Assembly: GCA_948468535.1 (NCBI GenBank)
Contig: CAOKIL010000002.1
Location: 23,795 to 87,794, forward strand
Length of the DNA: 64,000 bases
Source of the DNA: an uncultured Eubacteriales bacterium
GTDB taxonomy: Bacteria > Bacillota > Clostridia > Monoglobales > Monoglobaceae
Direction of reading: 5' to 3'
Positions 10,383-17,163 of this stretch are shown one piece after another. Positions within the stretch are counted from its first letter, which is position 1. Every line of letters begins with the position of its first letter. A model generated the notes under the pieces. That model made no database searches and was not told the DNA's origin. It saw nothing but the letters and a program-made list of their open reading frames with translations. The position numbers and the translations under genes were made by a program.

Positions 10383-11495
10383 TTAGTGACAGATAATATT
10401 CTCTGTGTCCTTATCAAACAGATGAATTTTGTTAGCATCCAGTCCGATAGTAACCTTATCACCGTGTCTTGATGTAGAACGCGGATTAACTCTTGCAGTG
10501 AAATCTGTATCTGCAACCTGGAAATAGAGGTATGTTTCAGCACCCATCATTTCAACAAGACCGATTTCAACAGGTGTTGTGCAGCCCTGTGCAGCTGAAA
10601 CGAACGCCGGATCATCATAAATGTCCTCAGGTCTGATACCCATAACAACTTCTTTGCCATTGTACTGCTTAAGTTCAGGCTTATTGCCCTTTCCATCAGG
10701 AAGCTTAATCTTGAAGCTGCCGTTCTTTAGGTATGTACCGTCATTTGAGCAGTCAACTGTTACGTTCAGGAAGTTCATCTGCGGTGAACCGATAAATCCG
10801 GCAACGAACATATTACACGGATATGAATAGAGGTTAGCCGGTGAATCAACCTGCTGAACGATACCGTCTTTCATAACAACGATTCTGGTACCCATTGTCA
10901 TAGCCTCTGTCTGGTCATGTGTAACATAGATAAATGTTGTCTGGAGCTTCTTGTGTAGCTTGCCAATCTCAGTTCTCATCTGAACTCTAAGCTTAGCGTC
11001 CAAGTTTGAAAGAGGCTCATCCATAAGGAATACTTTAGGATTACGCACGATAGCACGACCGAGAGCAACACGCTGTCTCTGACCGCCTGACAAAGCCTTC
11101 GGCTTTCTATCGAGCAAATGCTCTATGCCCAAAATCTGAGCTGCTTCAATAACCTTTTTCTTGATTTCTTCTTTCGGAACCTTTCTGAGCTTAAGTCCGA
11201 ATGCCATATTCTCAAAAACTGTCATATGCGGATAAAGAGCGTAGTTCTGGAAAACCATCGCGATATCTCTGTCCTTCGGTACAACATCGTTCATGAGCTT
11301 ATCACCAATGTAAAGCTCACCTTCAGAAATTTCTTCAAGACCTGCAATCATTCTCAGCGTTGTAGACTTACCGCAGCCTGAAGGACCAACGAAGATTATA
11401 AACTCCTTATCCTCAATCTCAAGATTGAAATCTTTAACAGCTGTGAAACCACCTGCATACGTCTTGTAAATTCCTCTAAGACTTAAACTTGCCAT
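10383..11495 (-). CDS. ugpC: sugar ABC transporter ATPase, UgpC/MsmX type
   Basis: ATP-hydrolysing subunit of carbohydrate importers of the CUT1 class. At 370 residues it holds Walker A GPSGCGKSTT (near residue 37), Q-loop, signature LSGGQRQRVALGRA, Walker B VFLMDEPLSNLD and an H-loop (IYVTHDQTEAM). A C-terminal TOBE/MalK regulatory domain follows (GIRPEDI near residue 288). No permease or binding-protein gene is adjacent, as is usual for the shared MsmX-type ATPase that serves several sugar importers in Firmicutes. The true substrate cannot be read from it. Confidence 0.93.
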   Translation of the reverse strand: MASLSLRGIYKTYAGGFTAVKDFNLEIEDKEFIIFVGPSGCGKSTTLRMIAGLEEISEGELYIGDKLMNDVVPKDRDIAMVFQNYALYPHMTVFENMAFGLKLRKVPKEEIKKKVIEAAQILGIEHLLDRKPKALSGGQRQRVALGRAIVRNPKVFLMDEPLSNLDAKLRVQMRTEIGKLHKKLQTTFIYVTHDQTEAMTMGTRIVVMKDGIVQQVDSPANLYSYPCNMFVAGFIGSPQMNFLNVTVDCSNDGTYLKNGSFKIKLPDGKGNKPELKQYNGKEVVMGIRPEDIYDDPAFVSAAQGCTTPVEIGLVEMMGAETYLYFQVADTDFTARVNPRSTSRHGDKVTIGLDANKIHLFDKDTENIICH

Positions 11496-11698
11496 TTTTA
11501 TGACCTCCTATATTTTATATTGTTCTGAATTTATAGTCTAAAGTTTAAATTCAACTATGATTATATTTTAACATAATTAAATCAAGAATGATAGGGCGTA
11601 ATTTACCAAAAATGATTTTATGATTTTAGTTAATTTGCATAGCAAATTTTTGATTGGGCTGAATTTAAGGTAAATATAAACAAAATTTTCAGTCGGAC

Positions 11699-11727
11699 TT
11701 GATATATTTTGTCTTTGATAGTATAAT
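11699..11727 (+). promoter_or_regulatory. SigA-type promoter of argCB
   Basis: TTGATA, a 17-base spacer and a perfect TATAAT (11722-11727). The 289-base gap before argC otherwise shows only AT-rich sequence; no clear ArgR box pair was found by eye. Confidence 0.8.
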
Positions 11728-11784
11728 GCTTTTAATCGACATGTTATTATGATTAAACTAATTTGAAATATGGAGCTGATATAA

Positions 11785-12825
11785 TTGATTAAGGTAGGAG
11801 TTTTAGGCGCAACAGGATATGCAGGTATAGAAACAGTCAGAATTCTGCTGAATCACCCTGAAGCAGAAATTGTAAGAGTGGTATCACAGAGCTTTGTCGG
11901 GCAAAAATTGTCCGATGTCTATCCAAATCTGAGAGGGATATGCGATTTTGAATGCTGTGCTCTTGATGAGGACGATATTGCCGAAAACTGTGATTTGGTT
12001 TTTACCGCGCTTCCGCACGGCGCATCAAAAGTCGTTATTCCTTCGCTATATAAAAAGGATGTTAAGATAATCGATTTAAGCGGCGATTTCAGATACAATG
12101 ACCCAAAGGTTTATGAACAGTGGTACGGAGAGCCGCATTCTGCACCTGATATCCTTGCAGAATCAGTATACGGTCTTTGTGAACTGCACAGAGACGAAAT
12201 CAAAACTCACACTCTTATCGGCAATCCCGGATGTTATACCACTTGTTCTATTATGGGACTTGCTCCGTTGGTTGCGGAAAAAGTCGCTGATACAAAAAGC
12301 CTTATTATCGATGCAAAGTCAGGTGTGACAGGAGCTGGAAGAAGCGCCTCACTGCCCAATATATACTGTGAAGTTAACGAATCACTCAAAGCATACAAGA
12401 TTGCAGCTCATCGCCATACCTCGGAAATAGAGCAGGAGCTCTCACTCCTGGCAGGCGAGGATATTATTCTTTCGTTCACACCGCATCTTGTTCCTATGCA
12501 GCGCGGAATATTTGCAACGTGTTATGCCAACCTAAACAAGAAACTCACAACAGAGGAAGCAGTTAAAATTTTCAAAGACTTTTACAAAGGCGAGAAATTT
12601 GTGCGGGTATATGATGCGGGGACTCTGCCTGAAATCAAAAATGTTGCAGGATCAAACTATGTTGATTTGGGTATTGTTGTTGACGAACGCTTAAACCGCG
12701 CAATTGTTATATCTTGTATAGATAATCTTGTAAAAGGTGCGGCAGGACAGGCTGTGCAGAATATGAATATCATCTGCGGACTTGACGAGAGTACAGGACT
12801 TAGCAGTGCAGGAATGTACCTGTAA
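11785..12825 (+). CDS. argC: N-acetyl-gamma-glutamyl-phosphate reductase
   Basis: Third step of arginine synthesis: NADPH-dependent reduction of N-acetylglutamyl phosphate to the semialdehyde. At 346 residues it has the N-terminal Rossmann motif GATGYAGIETVRIL and the catalytic Cys in LIGNPGCYTTC (near residue 150). SGVTGAGR and PHLVPMQRGI are also conserved. The start codon is TTG at 11785, 9 bases after GGAG; no better ATG exists and the first residues (MIKVGVLGATGYAG) fit the family. Followed by argB; argJ and argD are not here, so the rest of the pathway lies elsewhere. Confidence 0.96.
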   Translation: MIKVGVLGATGYAGIETVRILLNHPEAEIVRVVSQSFVGQKLSDVYPNLRGICDFECCALDEDDIAENCDLVFTALPHGASKVVIPSLYKKDVKIIDLSGDFRYNDPKVYEQWYGEPHSAPDILAESVYGLCELHRDEIKTHTLIGNPGCYTTCSIMGLAPLVAEKVADTKSLIIDAKSGVTGAGRSASLPNIYCEVNESLKAYKIAAHRHTSEIEQELSLLAGEDIILSFTPHLVPMQRGIFATCYANLNKKLTTEEAVKIFKDFYKGEKFVRVYDAGTLPEIKNVAGSNYVDLGIVVDERLNRAIVISCIDNLVKGAAGQAVQNMNIICGLDESTGLSSAGMYL

Positions 12826-12864
12826 TTATATATTTTGACTTAAAAAGCTAAAGGAGAACTGAAA

Positions 12865-13737
12865 ATGCAGGAACTGATTAAAAAAGCTAATATACTTGTT
12901 GAGGCTCTGCCATACATACAAAAGCTGTACGGAAAGACAGTTGTTATAAAGTACGGCGGAAACGCAATGATAAGTGACGATCTGAAAAATAAGGTAATGG
13001 AGGATATTACTCTTCTAAAATTCATCGGACTTCATCCGATTTTGATTCACGGCGGCGGACCTGATATTTCAAAAGCGCTGACACAGTTTGGAATTCAAAG
13101 CGAGTTCGTAAACGGGCTTAGAGTAACAGATGAGGACACTATGCGCGTGGCTCAGATGGTTCTTATCGGAAAAACTAATAAAGAAATCGTTTCACTTATT
13201 ACTACCAAAGGCGGAAAGGCCATCGGTATTTCAGGAATAGACGGAAGATTCATAAAATGCGAAAAACAATCTACCGAGGTAAACGGCAAAACAGTAGATC
13301 TTGGTTATGTAGGTAAGATTAAAAGTATTGACGAAAAGTTAATACAGTTCCTGTCAAATGACGATTACATCCCTGTTATCGCTCCAATAGGCGTTGACAA
13401 AGACGGACAGAGCTATAATATAAACGCAGATACAGTTGCCGGAGCGGTTGCTGCGGCGCTCAAAGCCGAAAAGCTAATGCTGCTCACCGACACTCCGGGG
13501 ATAAAAAGCTCACCCGATGCTGACGATATTATCTACGAAATCAATCAAAAAGAGATTTATAACATGATTGAAGCAGGAACTATTGCCGGCGGAATGATAC
13601 CCAAAGTTAAAGGCGGGCTTGACGCGCTTAATGGCGGAGTTAAAAACGTACATATCATTGACGGACGTATTCCGCACTGTCTGCTGCTTGAAATCTTCAC
13701 CGACAGCGGTATCGGAACAATGATTACACAAGATTAA
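12865..13737 (+). CDS. argB: acetylglutamate kinase
   Basis: Second step of arginine synthesis, phosphorylating N-acetylglutamate. At 290 residues it is an amino-acid kinase fold: [10 protein letters not shown] near residue 27, the [10 protein letters not shown] substrate loop near 60 and MLLTDTPGI near 210. An N-terminal helix of about 20 residues precedes the first strand; in other bacteria such a helix marks the arginine-inhibited hexameric form, so feedback control by arginine is plausible. It lies 39 bases after argC with AAAGGAG before the ATG; same operon. Confidence 0.96.
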   Translation: MQELIKKANILVEALPYIQKLYGKTVVIKYGGNAMISDDLKNKVMEDITLLKFIGLHPILIHGGGPDISKALTQFGIQSEFVNGLRVTDEDTMRVAQMVLIGKTNKEIVSLITTKGGKAIGISGIDGRFIKCEKQSTEVNGKTVDLGYVGKIKSIDEKLIQFLSNDDYIPVIAPIGVDKDGQSYNINADTVAGAVAAALKAEKLMLLTDTPGIKSSPDADDIIYEINQKEIYNMIEAGTIAGGMIPKVKGGLDALNGGVKNVHIIDGRIPHCLLLEIFTDSGIGTMITQD

Positions 13738-14331
13738 TTATATATCGTCAAGTATGGCGATTATCGGTTTATCATATTCGTTAATCGCCTTTAATATTTC
13801 AACCATAAACGCCTTATCAACTGCTATGCATCCGCATGTGTGGTCTTTTATTTTATCTTTACAATGCAAAAATATTGCCGAACCTCTACCTGAAACACAC
13901 TCCTTGTTATATCCGACTGCAATTCCATAATCATAAAGCCCCGGATAATCAATCATATGCTCACCGCTATTAAAATCCGCGTCAGTCTTTGAAATATCGA
14001 CAAGCTTATTATAATACTCTGAATCTACATCGTCCACCCAATACATTGTATCGCTTAGCTTAACATAATCAAGACCTGTACCCGGATTATCATTTATACC
14101 AAAAGCAAAATCCAAATCAAAAACTCCTATCGGAGTTTTTAAGTCGCCTTCTTTCTTATCGCTTGTTATTCCGTTTTTACCCATGATACACGGAGCAATA
14201 ATCTCGCGGCTGAATTTATCGTCTTTCTTTTTAAATAAATATAATATTCCGTCACAGGTTTCGCCGCCTATCGGAAGACCCAATATTAATATATCGGCAC
14301 TGCTTATTTTTTTCTGTATACTAAGCTCCAT
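13738..14331 (-). CDS. L,D-transpeptidase-like (YkuD-fold) protein
   Basis: 197 residues with the YkuD-type active-site signature: GSAIFLHC near residue 150, then TCGCIAVD with the catalytic Cys about 15 residues later. KTPIGVFDL, typical of the YkuD/YafK/ErfK fold, is near residue 66. Such enzymes make 3-3 crosslinks or attach proteins to peptidoglycan. No signal peptide or membrane segment is visible, unlike most exported members, so it may act in the cytoplasm, be exported another way or start elsewhere. Its stop abuts argB on the opposite strand. Confidence 0.75.
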   Translation of the reverse strand: MELSIQKKISSADILILGLPIGGETCDGILYLFKKKDDKFSREIIAPCIMGKNGITSDKKEGDLKTPIGVFDLDFAFGINDNPGTGLDYVKLSDTMYWVDDVDSEYYNKLVDISKTDADFNSGEHMIDYPGLYDYGIAVGYNKECVSGRGSAIFLHCKDKIKDHTCGCIAVDKAFMVEILKAINEYDKPIIAILDDI

Positions 14332-14461
14332 AATATCACCGTCCGTGATATTATATTAGTTTTTATATTTTTTGTTCCTCCGATATTTTCTTATATTGGT
14401 CGGCAACTTTTTTAAACCTAATTTTTCCTTATTGCTGTTGTAACGGTGTAAGATTAAAAAA

Positions 14462-14490
14462 TTGACAAATTTGATTTTATAATGTATGAT
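14462..14490 (+). promoter_or_regulatory. near-consensus promoter immediately before rsmG
   Basis: TTGACA (14462-14467), 17 bases, TATGAT (14485-14490). The expected transcription start (14496-14498) falls on or one or two bases before the ATG at 14498. Confidence 0.75.
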
Positions 14491-14497
14491 GTTTATC

Positions 14498-15211
14498 ATG
14501 AACAAACAATTATTTTTAAACGGACTTGAAAAATTAAATATTGCAATCACAAACACACAGATTGAGCAGTTTGAAAAATACTCAACCCTCCTCAAAGAAT
14601 GGAATGAAAAAATAAACTTAACCGCTATCACTGACGATGACGGTATTTCCATAAAGCATTTTTTGGACTGTGTTCTTTTGCTGAAGTATATAGATGTTCC
14701 TGAAAACTCTGCCGTTGCCGATATAGGAACAGGAGCGGGATTTCCCGGACTGCCGGTAAAAATAATACGCAGCGATATATCGTTGTGTCTTGTTGACTCA
14801 CTGAACAAGCGCATAAACTTTCTGAATGAAGTCAAAAAATATCTGGGTCTCAACAACACAAAGTGTATCCACGCACGGGCAGAGGAGCTTGCCAAAAAAC
14901 ACGAATATCGTGAAAGTTTTGACATGTGTTTTTCAAGAGCCGTGGCAAACATGACTGTTTTATGCGAATACTGTCTGCCATTCATACGCGTCGGCGGAAC
15001 ATTCGTTGCCTTAAAATCTTCAGGAATAGAGGAAGAAGTTAATGAATCTCTGTCTATGATAGGAAATCTTGGCGGAAAAGTCAGAGAAATAATTTCTGCG
15101 CCGCTGCCGGAAAGTGATATAACACGGAATTTGGTTGTTATAGATAAAATAAAAGAAACGCCAAAATCGTTTCCGCGCAGTGCAAAGAGAATAAAACAAA
15201 GTCGGAAGTAA
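14498..15211 (+). CDS. rsmG: 16S rRNA (guanine-N7)-methyltransferase RsmG
   Basis: Methylates the N7 of G527 (E. coli numbering) in 16S rRNA. At 237 residues it has the SAM-binding motif VADIGTGAGFPGLPVKI near residue 70 and the family N-terminus EWNEKINLTAI near residue 37. Two in-frame ATGs lie upstream (14486, 14489) but fall inside the -10 box of the promoter, so they cannot be the start of that transcript. The ATG at 14498 matches the usual RsmG start. No Shine-Dalgarno sequence precedes it, suggesting a leaderless mRNA. Confidence 0.95.
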   Translation: MNKQLFLNGLEKLNIAITNTQIEQFEKYSTLLKEWNEKINLTAITDDDGISIKHFLDCVLLLKYIDVPENSAVADIGTGAGFPGLPVKIIRSDISLCLVDSLNKRINFLNEVKKYLGLNNTKCIHARAEELAKKHEYRESFDMCFSRAVANMTVLCEYCLPFIRVGGTFVALKSSGIEEEVNESLSMIGNLGGKVREIISAPLPESDITRNLVVIDKIKETPKSFPRSAKRIKQSRK

Positions 15212-15271
15212 GAATATAATTTAAAAAAATTATACTAAATTTAAGATTTTATTGAAATAATAAAAAAGGTA

Positions 15272-15301
15272 TTGACAAATTATAAAAAACTATGATATTA
15301 T
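15272..15301 (+). promoter_or_regulatory. promoter of the tRNA-Asp/tRNA-Thr unit
   Basis: TTGACA (15272-15277), 18 bases, TATTAT (15296-15301), 17 bases before the mature tRNA-Asp. Confidence 0.75.
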
Positions 15302-15318
15302 TAATAAGCTGTATATGC

Positions 15319-15395
15319 GGTCCGGTAGTTCAGTTGGTTAGAATGCCAGCCTGTCACGCTGGAGGTCGTGGGTTCGAACCCCATCCGGATCGCCA
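15319..15395 (+). tRNA. tRNA-Asp (GTC)
   Basis: 77 nt cloverleaf: acceptor GGTCCGG/CCGGATC with one G-T pair, anticodon stem CAGCC..GGCTG region with loop CTGTCAC (anticodon GTC), T-loop GGTTCGAACC, discriminator G and encoded CCA. Confidence 0.97.
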
Positions 15396-15399
15396 TTAC

Positions 15400-15475
15400 G
15401 CTGCCTTAGCTCAGTAGGCAGAGCACTTCCTTGGTAAGGAAGAGGTCGGCGGTTCGACTCCGCTAGGTAGCTCCA
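15400..15475 (+). tRNA. tRNA-Thr (GGT)
   Basis: 76 nt cloverleaf starting 5 bases after tRNA-Asp: acceptor GCTGCCT/AGGTAGC, anticodon stem CTTCC/GGAAG with loop TTGGTAA (anticodon GGT), T-arm CGGCGGTTCGACTCCGC, encoded CCA. Confidence 0.97.
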
Positions 15476-15512
15476 AAAAGAGCCATTTACTTTTGTAAGT
15501 GGCTCTTTTTTA
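15475..15512 (+). terminator. terminator of the tRNA-Asp/Thr unit
   Basis: AAAGAGCCATTTAC and GTAAGTGGCTCTTT with a 4-base loop, followed by T residues. Confidence 0.93.
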
Positions 15513-15576
15513 TTCTCATTTATCTTGATTACTTAGAGGCGAACTGCCGACTGTGACCAAATCTGTTTTAGATTTT

Positions 15577-15819
15577 TCAATTGTTCTCTGTCTTATTAAT
15601 CGAAACAATGTCGGTACGTCCGAGAAGATAATCAATTGAACAGTCAAGATAATCAGCAATTTTAATCAGTTTGTCCACTCTCGGATAATGTCCTGTGGAT
15701 TGCATTGACGATAGAGAATTTTTACCTACTCCGCACTCTTTAAGCATAGTTCCTGTTGGAATATTTTTTGATTTCGCAATTGTTTTAATTCTATATGCTA
15801 AATCTTGTGAATTATACAT
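15577..15819 (-). CDS. small XRE-family helix-turn-helix regulator
   Basis: About 80 residues, nearly all one HTH_3/Xre domain: helix-turn-helix around GTMLKECGVGKNSLSSM, then YPRVDKLIKIADYLDCSIDYLLGRTD, the standard C-terminal half of Cro/C1-type repressors in Firmicutes. No second domain. The ATG at 15819 follows GGATGGTG; another in-frame ATG at 15834 has no ribosome site. Twin palindromes lie 37-81 bases upstream, so it probably controls itself and the divergent promoter. A stand-alone repressor like this often belongs to small mobile or stress islands. Confidence 0.85.
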   Translation of the reverse strand: MYNSQDLAYRIKTIAKSKNIPTGTMLKECGVGKNSLSSMQSTGHYPRVDKLIKIADYLDCSIDYLLGRTDIVSINKTENN

Positions 15820-15855
15820 AAAAACACCATCCATATTTTGTGCATATATACAAAA

Positions 15856-15871
15856 TCCCTTATTTAAGGGA
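15856..15871. promoter_or_regulatory. operator 1 of the XRE regulator (inferred)
   Basis: TCCCTTATTTAAGGGA: half-sites TCCCTTA/TAAGGGA about a 2-base centre. It differs from operator 2 only at the centre; the two centres are 29 bases apart, near three helical turns. Confidence 0.7.
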
Positions 15872-15877
15872 AATATA

Positions 15878-15906
15878 TTGATATTCCCTTATATAAGGGA
15901 TATAAT
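15878..15906 (+). promoter_or_regulatory. rightward promoter with operator in its spacer
   Basis: TTGATA (15878-15883), 17 bases, TATAAT (15901-15906). Transcription would start near 15913, away from the XRE gene, into a region without a recognisable protein gene. Confidence 0.7.
15885..15900. promoter_or_regulatory. operator 2 of the XRE regulator (inferred)
   Basis: TCCCTTATATAAGGGA, perfect 16-bp palindrome. It occupies 16 of the 17 spacer bases of the rightward promoter at 15878-15906, so a bound repressor would block that promoter directly. Confidence 0.75.
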
Positions 15907-15912
15907 GTAATC

Positions 15913-16139
15913 AAGTTATAGATTTATAACTTGAAAGCAAAAAATGTTGCAATGTAAAGCATAATATTATTTCTGCTTTAATTGATAATTTGTTATTAAA
16001 TTATTTCAGCAAAATTATTATATAACAATTTACAAAAACTTGCAATAGTTTTTGTAAATGTTCCATTGCTGCGACACAAATTTCATTACGGTATGCTTAT
16101 CAGGGCATTGCTAAAGGCTCCGCGTGGCGGAGCCTTTAG
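15913..16139 (+). ncRNA. possible untranslated RNA driven by the XRE-controlled promoter
   Basis: No convincing ORF is seen here. Instead there are three inverted repeats: CAAGTTATA/TATAACTTG at 15913-15934, TTACAAAAAC/GTTTTTGTAA at about 16029-16056, and a perfect 13-bp GC-rich stem CTAAAGGCTCCGC/GCGGAGCCTTTAG with a 3-base loop at 16111-16139. The last could end the RNA, though no T-run follows. Candidate only. Confidence 0.35.
16017..16045 (-). promoter_or_regulatory. leftward promoter toward the XRE gene
   Basis: On the minus strand: TTGCAA (16045-16040), 17 bases, TATAAT (16022-16017). It would give the XRE mRNA a leader of about 190 bases that runs through both operators. The -35 box sits inside the TTACAAAAAC/GTTTTTGTAA inverted repeat. 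Confidence 0.55.
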
Positions 16140-16196
16140 ACTGTCAAAAACATTCCTAAAATTTACGTTAACCATTCTTTTGTACAAACATATAAA

Positions 16197-16225
16197 TTGA
16201 CAAATATTTAATATCATGATATAAT
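16197..16225 (+). promoter_or_regulatory. perfect consensus promoter of the small hydrophobic peptide mRNA
   Basis: TTGACA (16197-16202), exactly 17 bases, TATAAT (16220-16225); predicted start near 16232. Confidence 0.85.
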
Positions 16226-16289
16226 TTTAACTGTAGCAATTGGAGTAGCGGCGGTTGTTTCCGACACCTACCGAAATGGGGTGTTTTAT

Positions 16290-16352
16290 ATGGAGTATGT
16301 TATATCTTTTGCACTTGTTGTAATGATAATAATTGCTTACATAGAGAAATAG
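16290..16352 (+). CDS. 20-residue hydrophobic peptide, likely type I toxin
   Basis: The peptide MEYVISFALVVMIIIAYIEK is almost one membrane helix with a charged C-terminal EK, as in holin-like type I toxins of Firmicutes. GGGGTG lies 6 bases before the ATG. The mRNA (about 16232-16470) has a consensus promoter and its own terminator. Its 5' leader GTTGTTTCCG (16254-16263) is perfectly complementary to CGGAAACAAC in its 3' region (16410-16419), a long-range pairing like that which silences other type I toxin mRNAs. An antisense RNA covers the 3' half from the other strand. The toxin role is inferred from architecture; no homologue was checked. Confidence 0.6.
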   Translation: MEYVISFALVVMIIIAYIEK

Positions 16353-16475
16353 CCGCCTATCTCCGGGAAAGATAAACGGCTTTAACTTTTTTATAGCACT
16401 TAGCTTTTGCGGAAACAACTAAAGCTATTTCACGCTGTGCCACTCGTTTTATAGAATGAGTGGCTTTTTATTTCT
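16345..16475 (-). ncRNA. antisense RNA of the type I toxin-like locus (sRNA c)
   Basis: Minus-strand promoter TTGACA (16510-16505), 17 bases, TAATAT (16487-16482). Terminator: the 12-bp stem AGCCGTTTATCT/AGATAGGCGGCT (16381-16370 with 16362-16351) followed by ATTTCTCTAT. About 130 nt, overlapping the peptide mRNA by about 125 nt including the last two to three codons. A clear relative lies at 23939-24060: promoter, the core AAATAGC.TTAG.TGTTTCCGC and the terminator stem all align. Confidence 0.65.
16439..16470 (+). terminator. terminator of the small peptide mRNA
   Basis: GCCACTC (16439-16445) and GAGTGGC (16458-16464) followed by TTTTTA. Confidence 0.85.
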
Positions 16476-16529
16476 ATAATTATATTATCATACATGCAAG
16501 ATTATGTCAAGAAAAACATATACACAATA

Positions 16530-17123
16530 TCACTGCTTCATTAAAGGTCTTAATCTTTTATACAAAATAAATGTCAGAAGACTTATGATAACGCCTTTGC
16601 AGAAATTATACGGTGTAACACTAAGCAAAATCAGCTTAAACTCATTGTCAAGCACAGGAGATACTTTTCTTCCCATTTCAACTATCACTTCCATAGGAAT
16701 ATTCATTATTGAAGTATAAAACGGAAATACAATAAAGTAATTCGATAGGATTCCCACCAGAGAAAAACAAATTGTTCCCGCAAGCATTCCGATGAAAGCA
16801 GTTTTTCTCGACTTGCTGTGCTTATATATTATACCGGCAGGAACCACCAATGCACAACCGAGCAAAAAGTTTGAAAGCTCCCCAACCCCCATTGTTGTTG
16901 TAGTGAACAAGTGCAGCAGGTTCTTCATTAATTCAACAAATACTCCTGCAACAGGTCCGAATGTAAATGCACATATAAGCGCGGGCAAATCCGAAAAGTC
17001 AAATTTTATAAACGACGGCAAAATCGGCAGCCCAAATTCAAGCAGCATAAGTATAAATGCAACCGCCGAACATACTGCAACAGATACCAACATTCGTATA
17101 TTAAATTTATTGTTATTATTCAT
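16530..17123 (-). CDS. ribU: riboflavin ECF transporter S component, RibU-like
   Basis: Substrate-binding membrane subunit of an energy-coupling-factor importer; it needs the shared EcfA-A'-T module, not present here. About 197 residues with five to six hydrophobic segments. The N-terminal half KFDFSDLPALICAFTFGPVAGVFVELMKNLLH is the RibU signature. GAGGAAG lies 9 bases before the ATG at 17123; an ATG at 17129 and a TTG at 17138 are in frame but too close to or overlap the ribosome site. It begins 41 bases after the polC stop with no FMN riboswitch, so it is probably read through from polC, an unusual arrangement. Confidence 0.85.
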   Translation of the reverse strand: MNNNNKFNIRMLVSVAVCSAVAFILMLLEFGLPILPSFIKFDFSDLPALICAFTFGPVAGVFVELMKNLLHLFTTTTMGVGELSNFLLGCALVVPAGIIYKHSKSRKTAFIGMLAGTICFSLVGILSNYFIVFPFYTSIMNIPMEVIVEMGRKVSPVLDNEFKLILLSVTPYNFCKGVIISLLTFILYKRLRPLMKQ

Positions 17124-17163
17124 ATTCATCTTCCTCAAAAATATTTATATATTAATCAATCAT

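Noticed and set aside
15841..15906. CRISPR-like repeat
   Set aside because: Only two palindromic units with one 13-base gap; better explained as repressor operators. No CRISPR array or cas gene is visible in the window.
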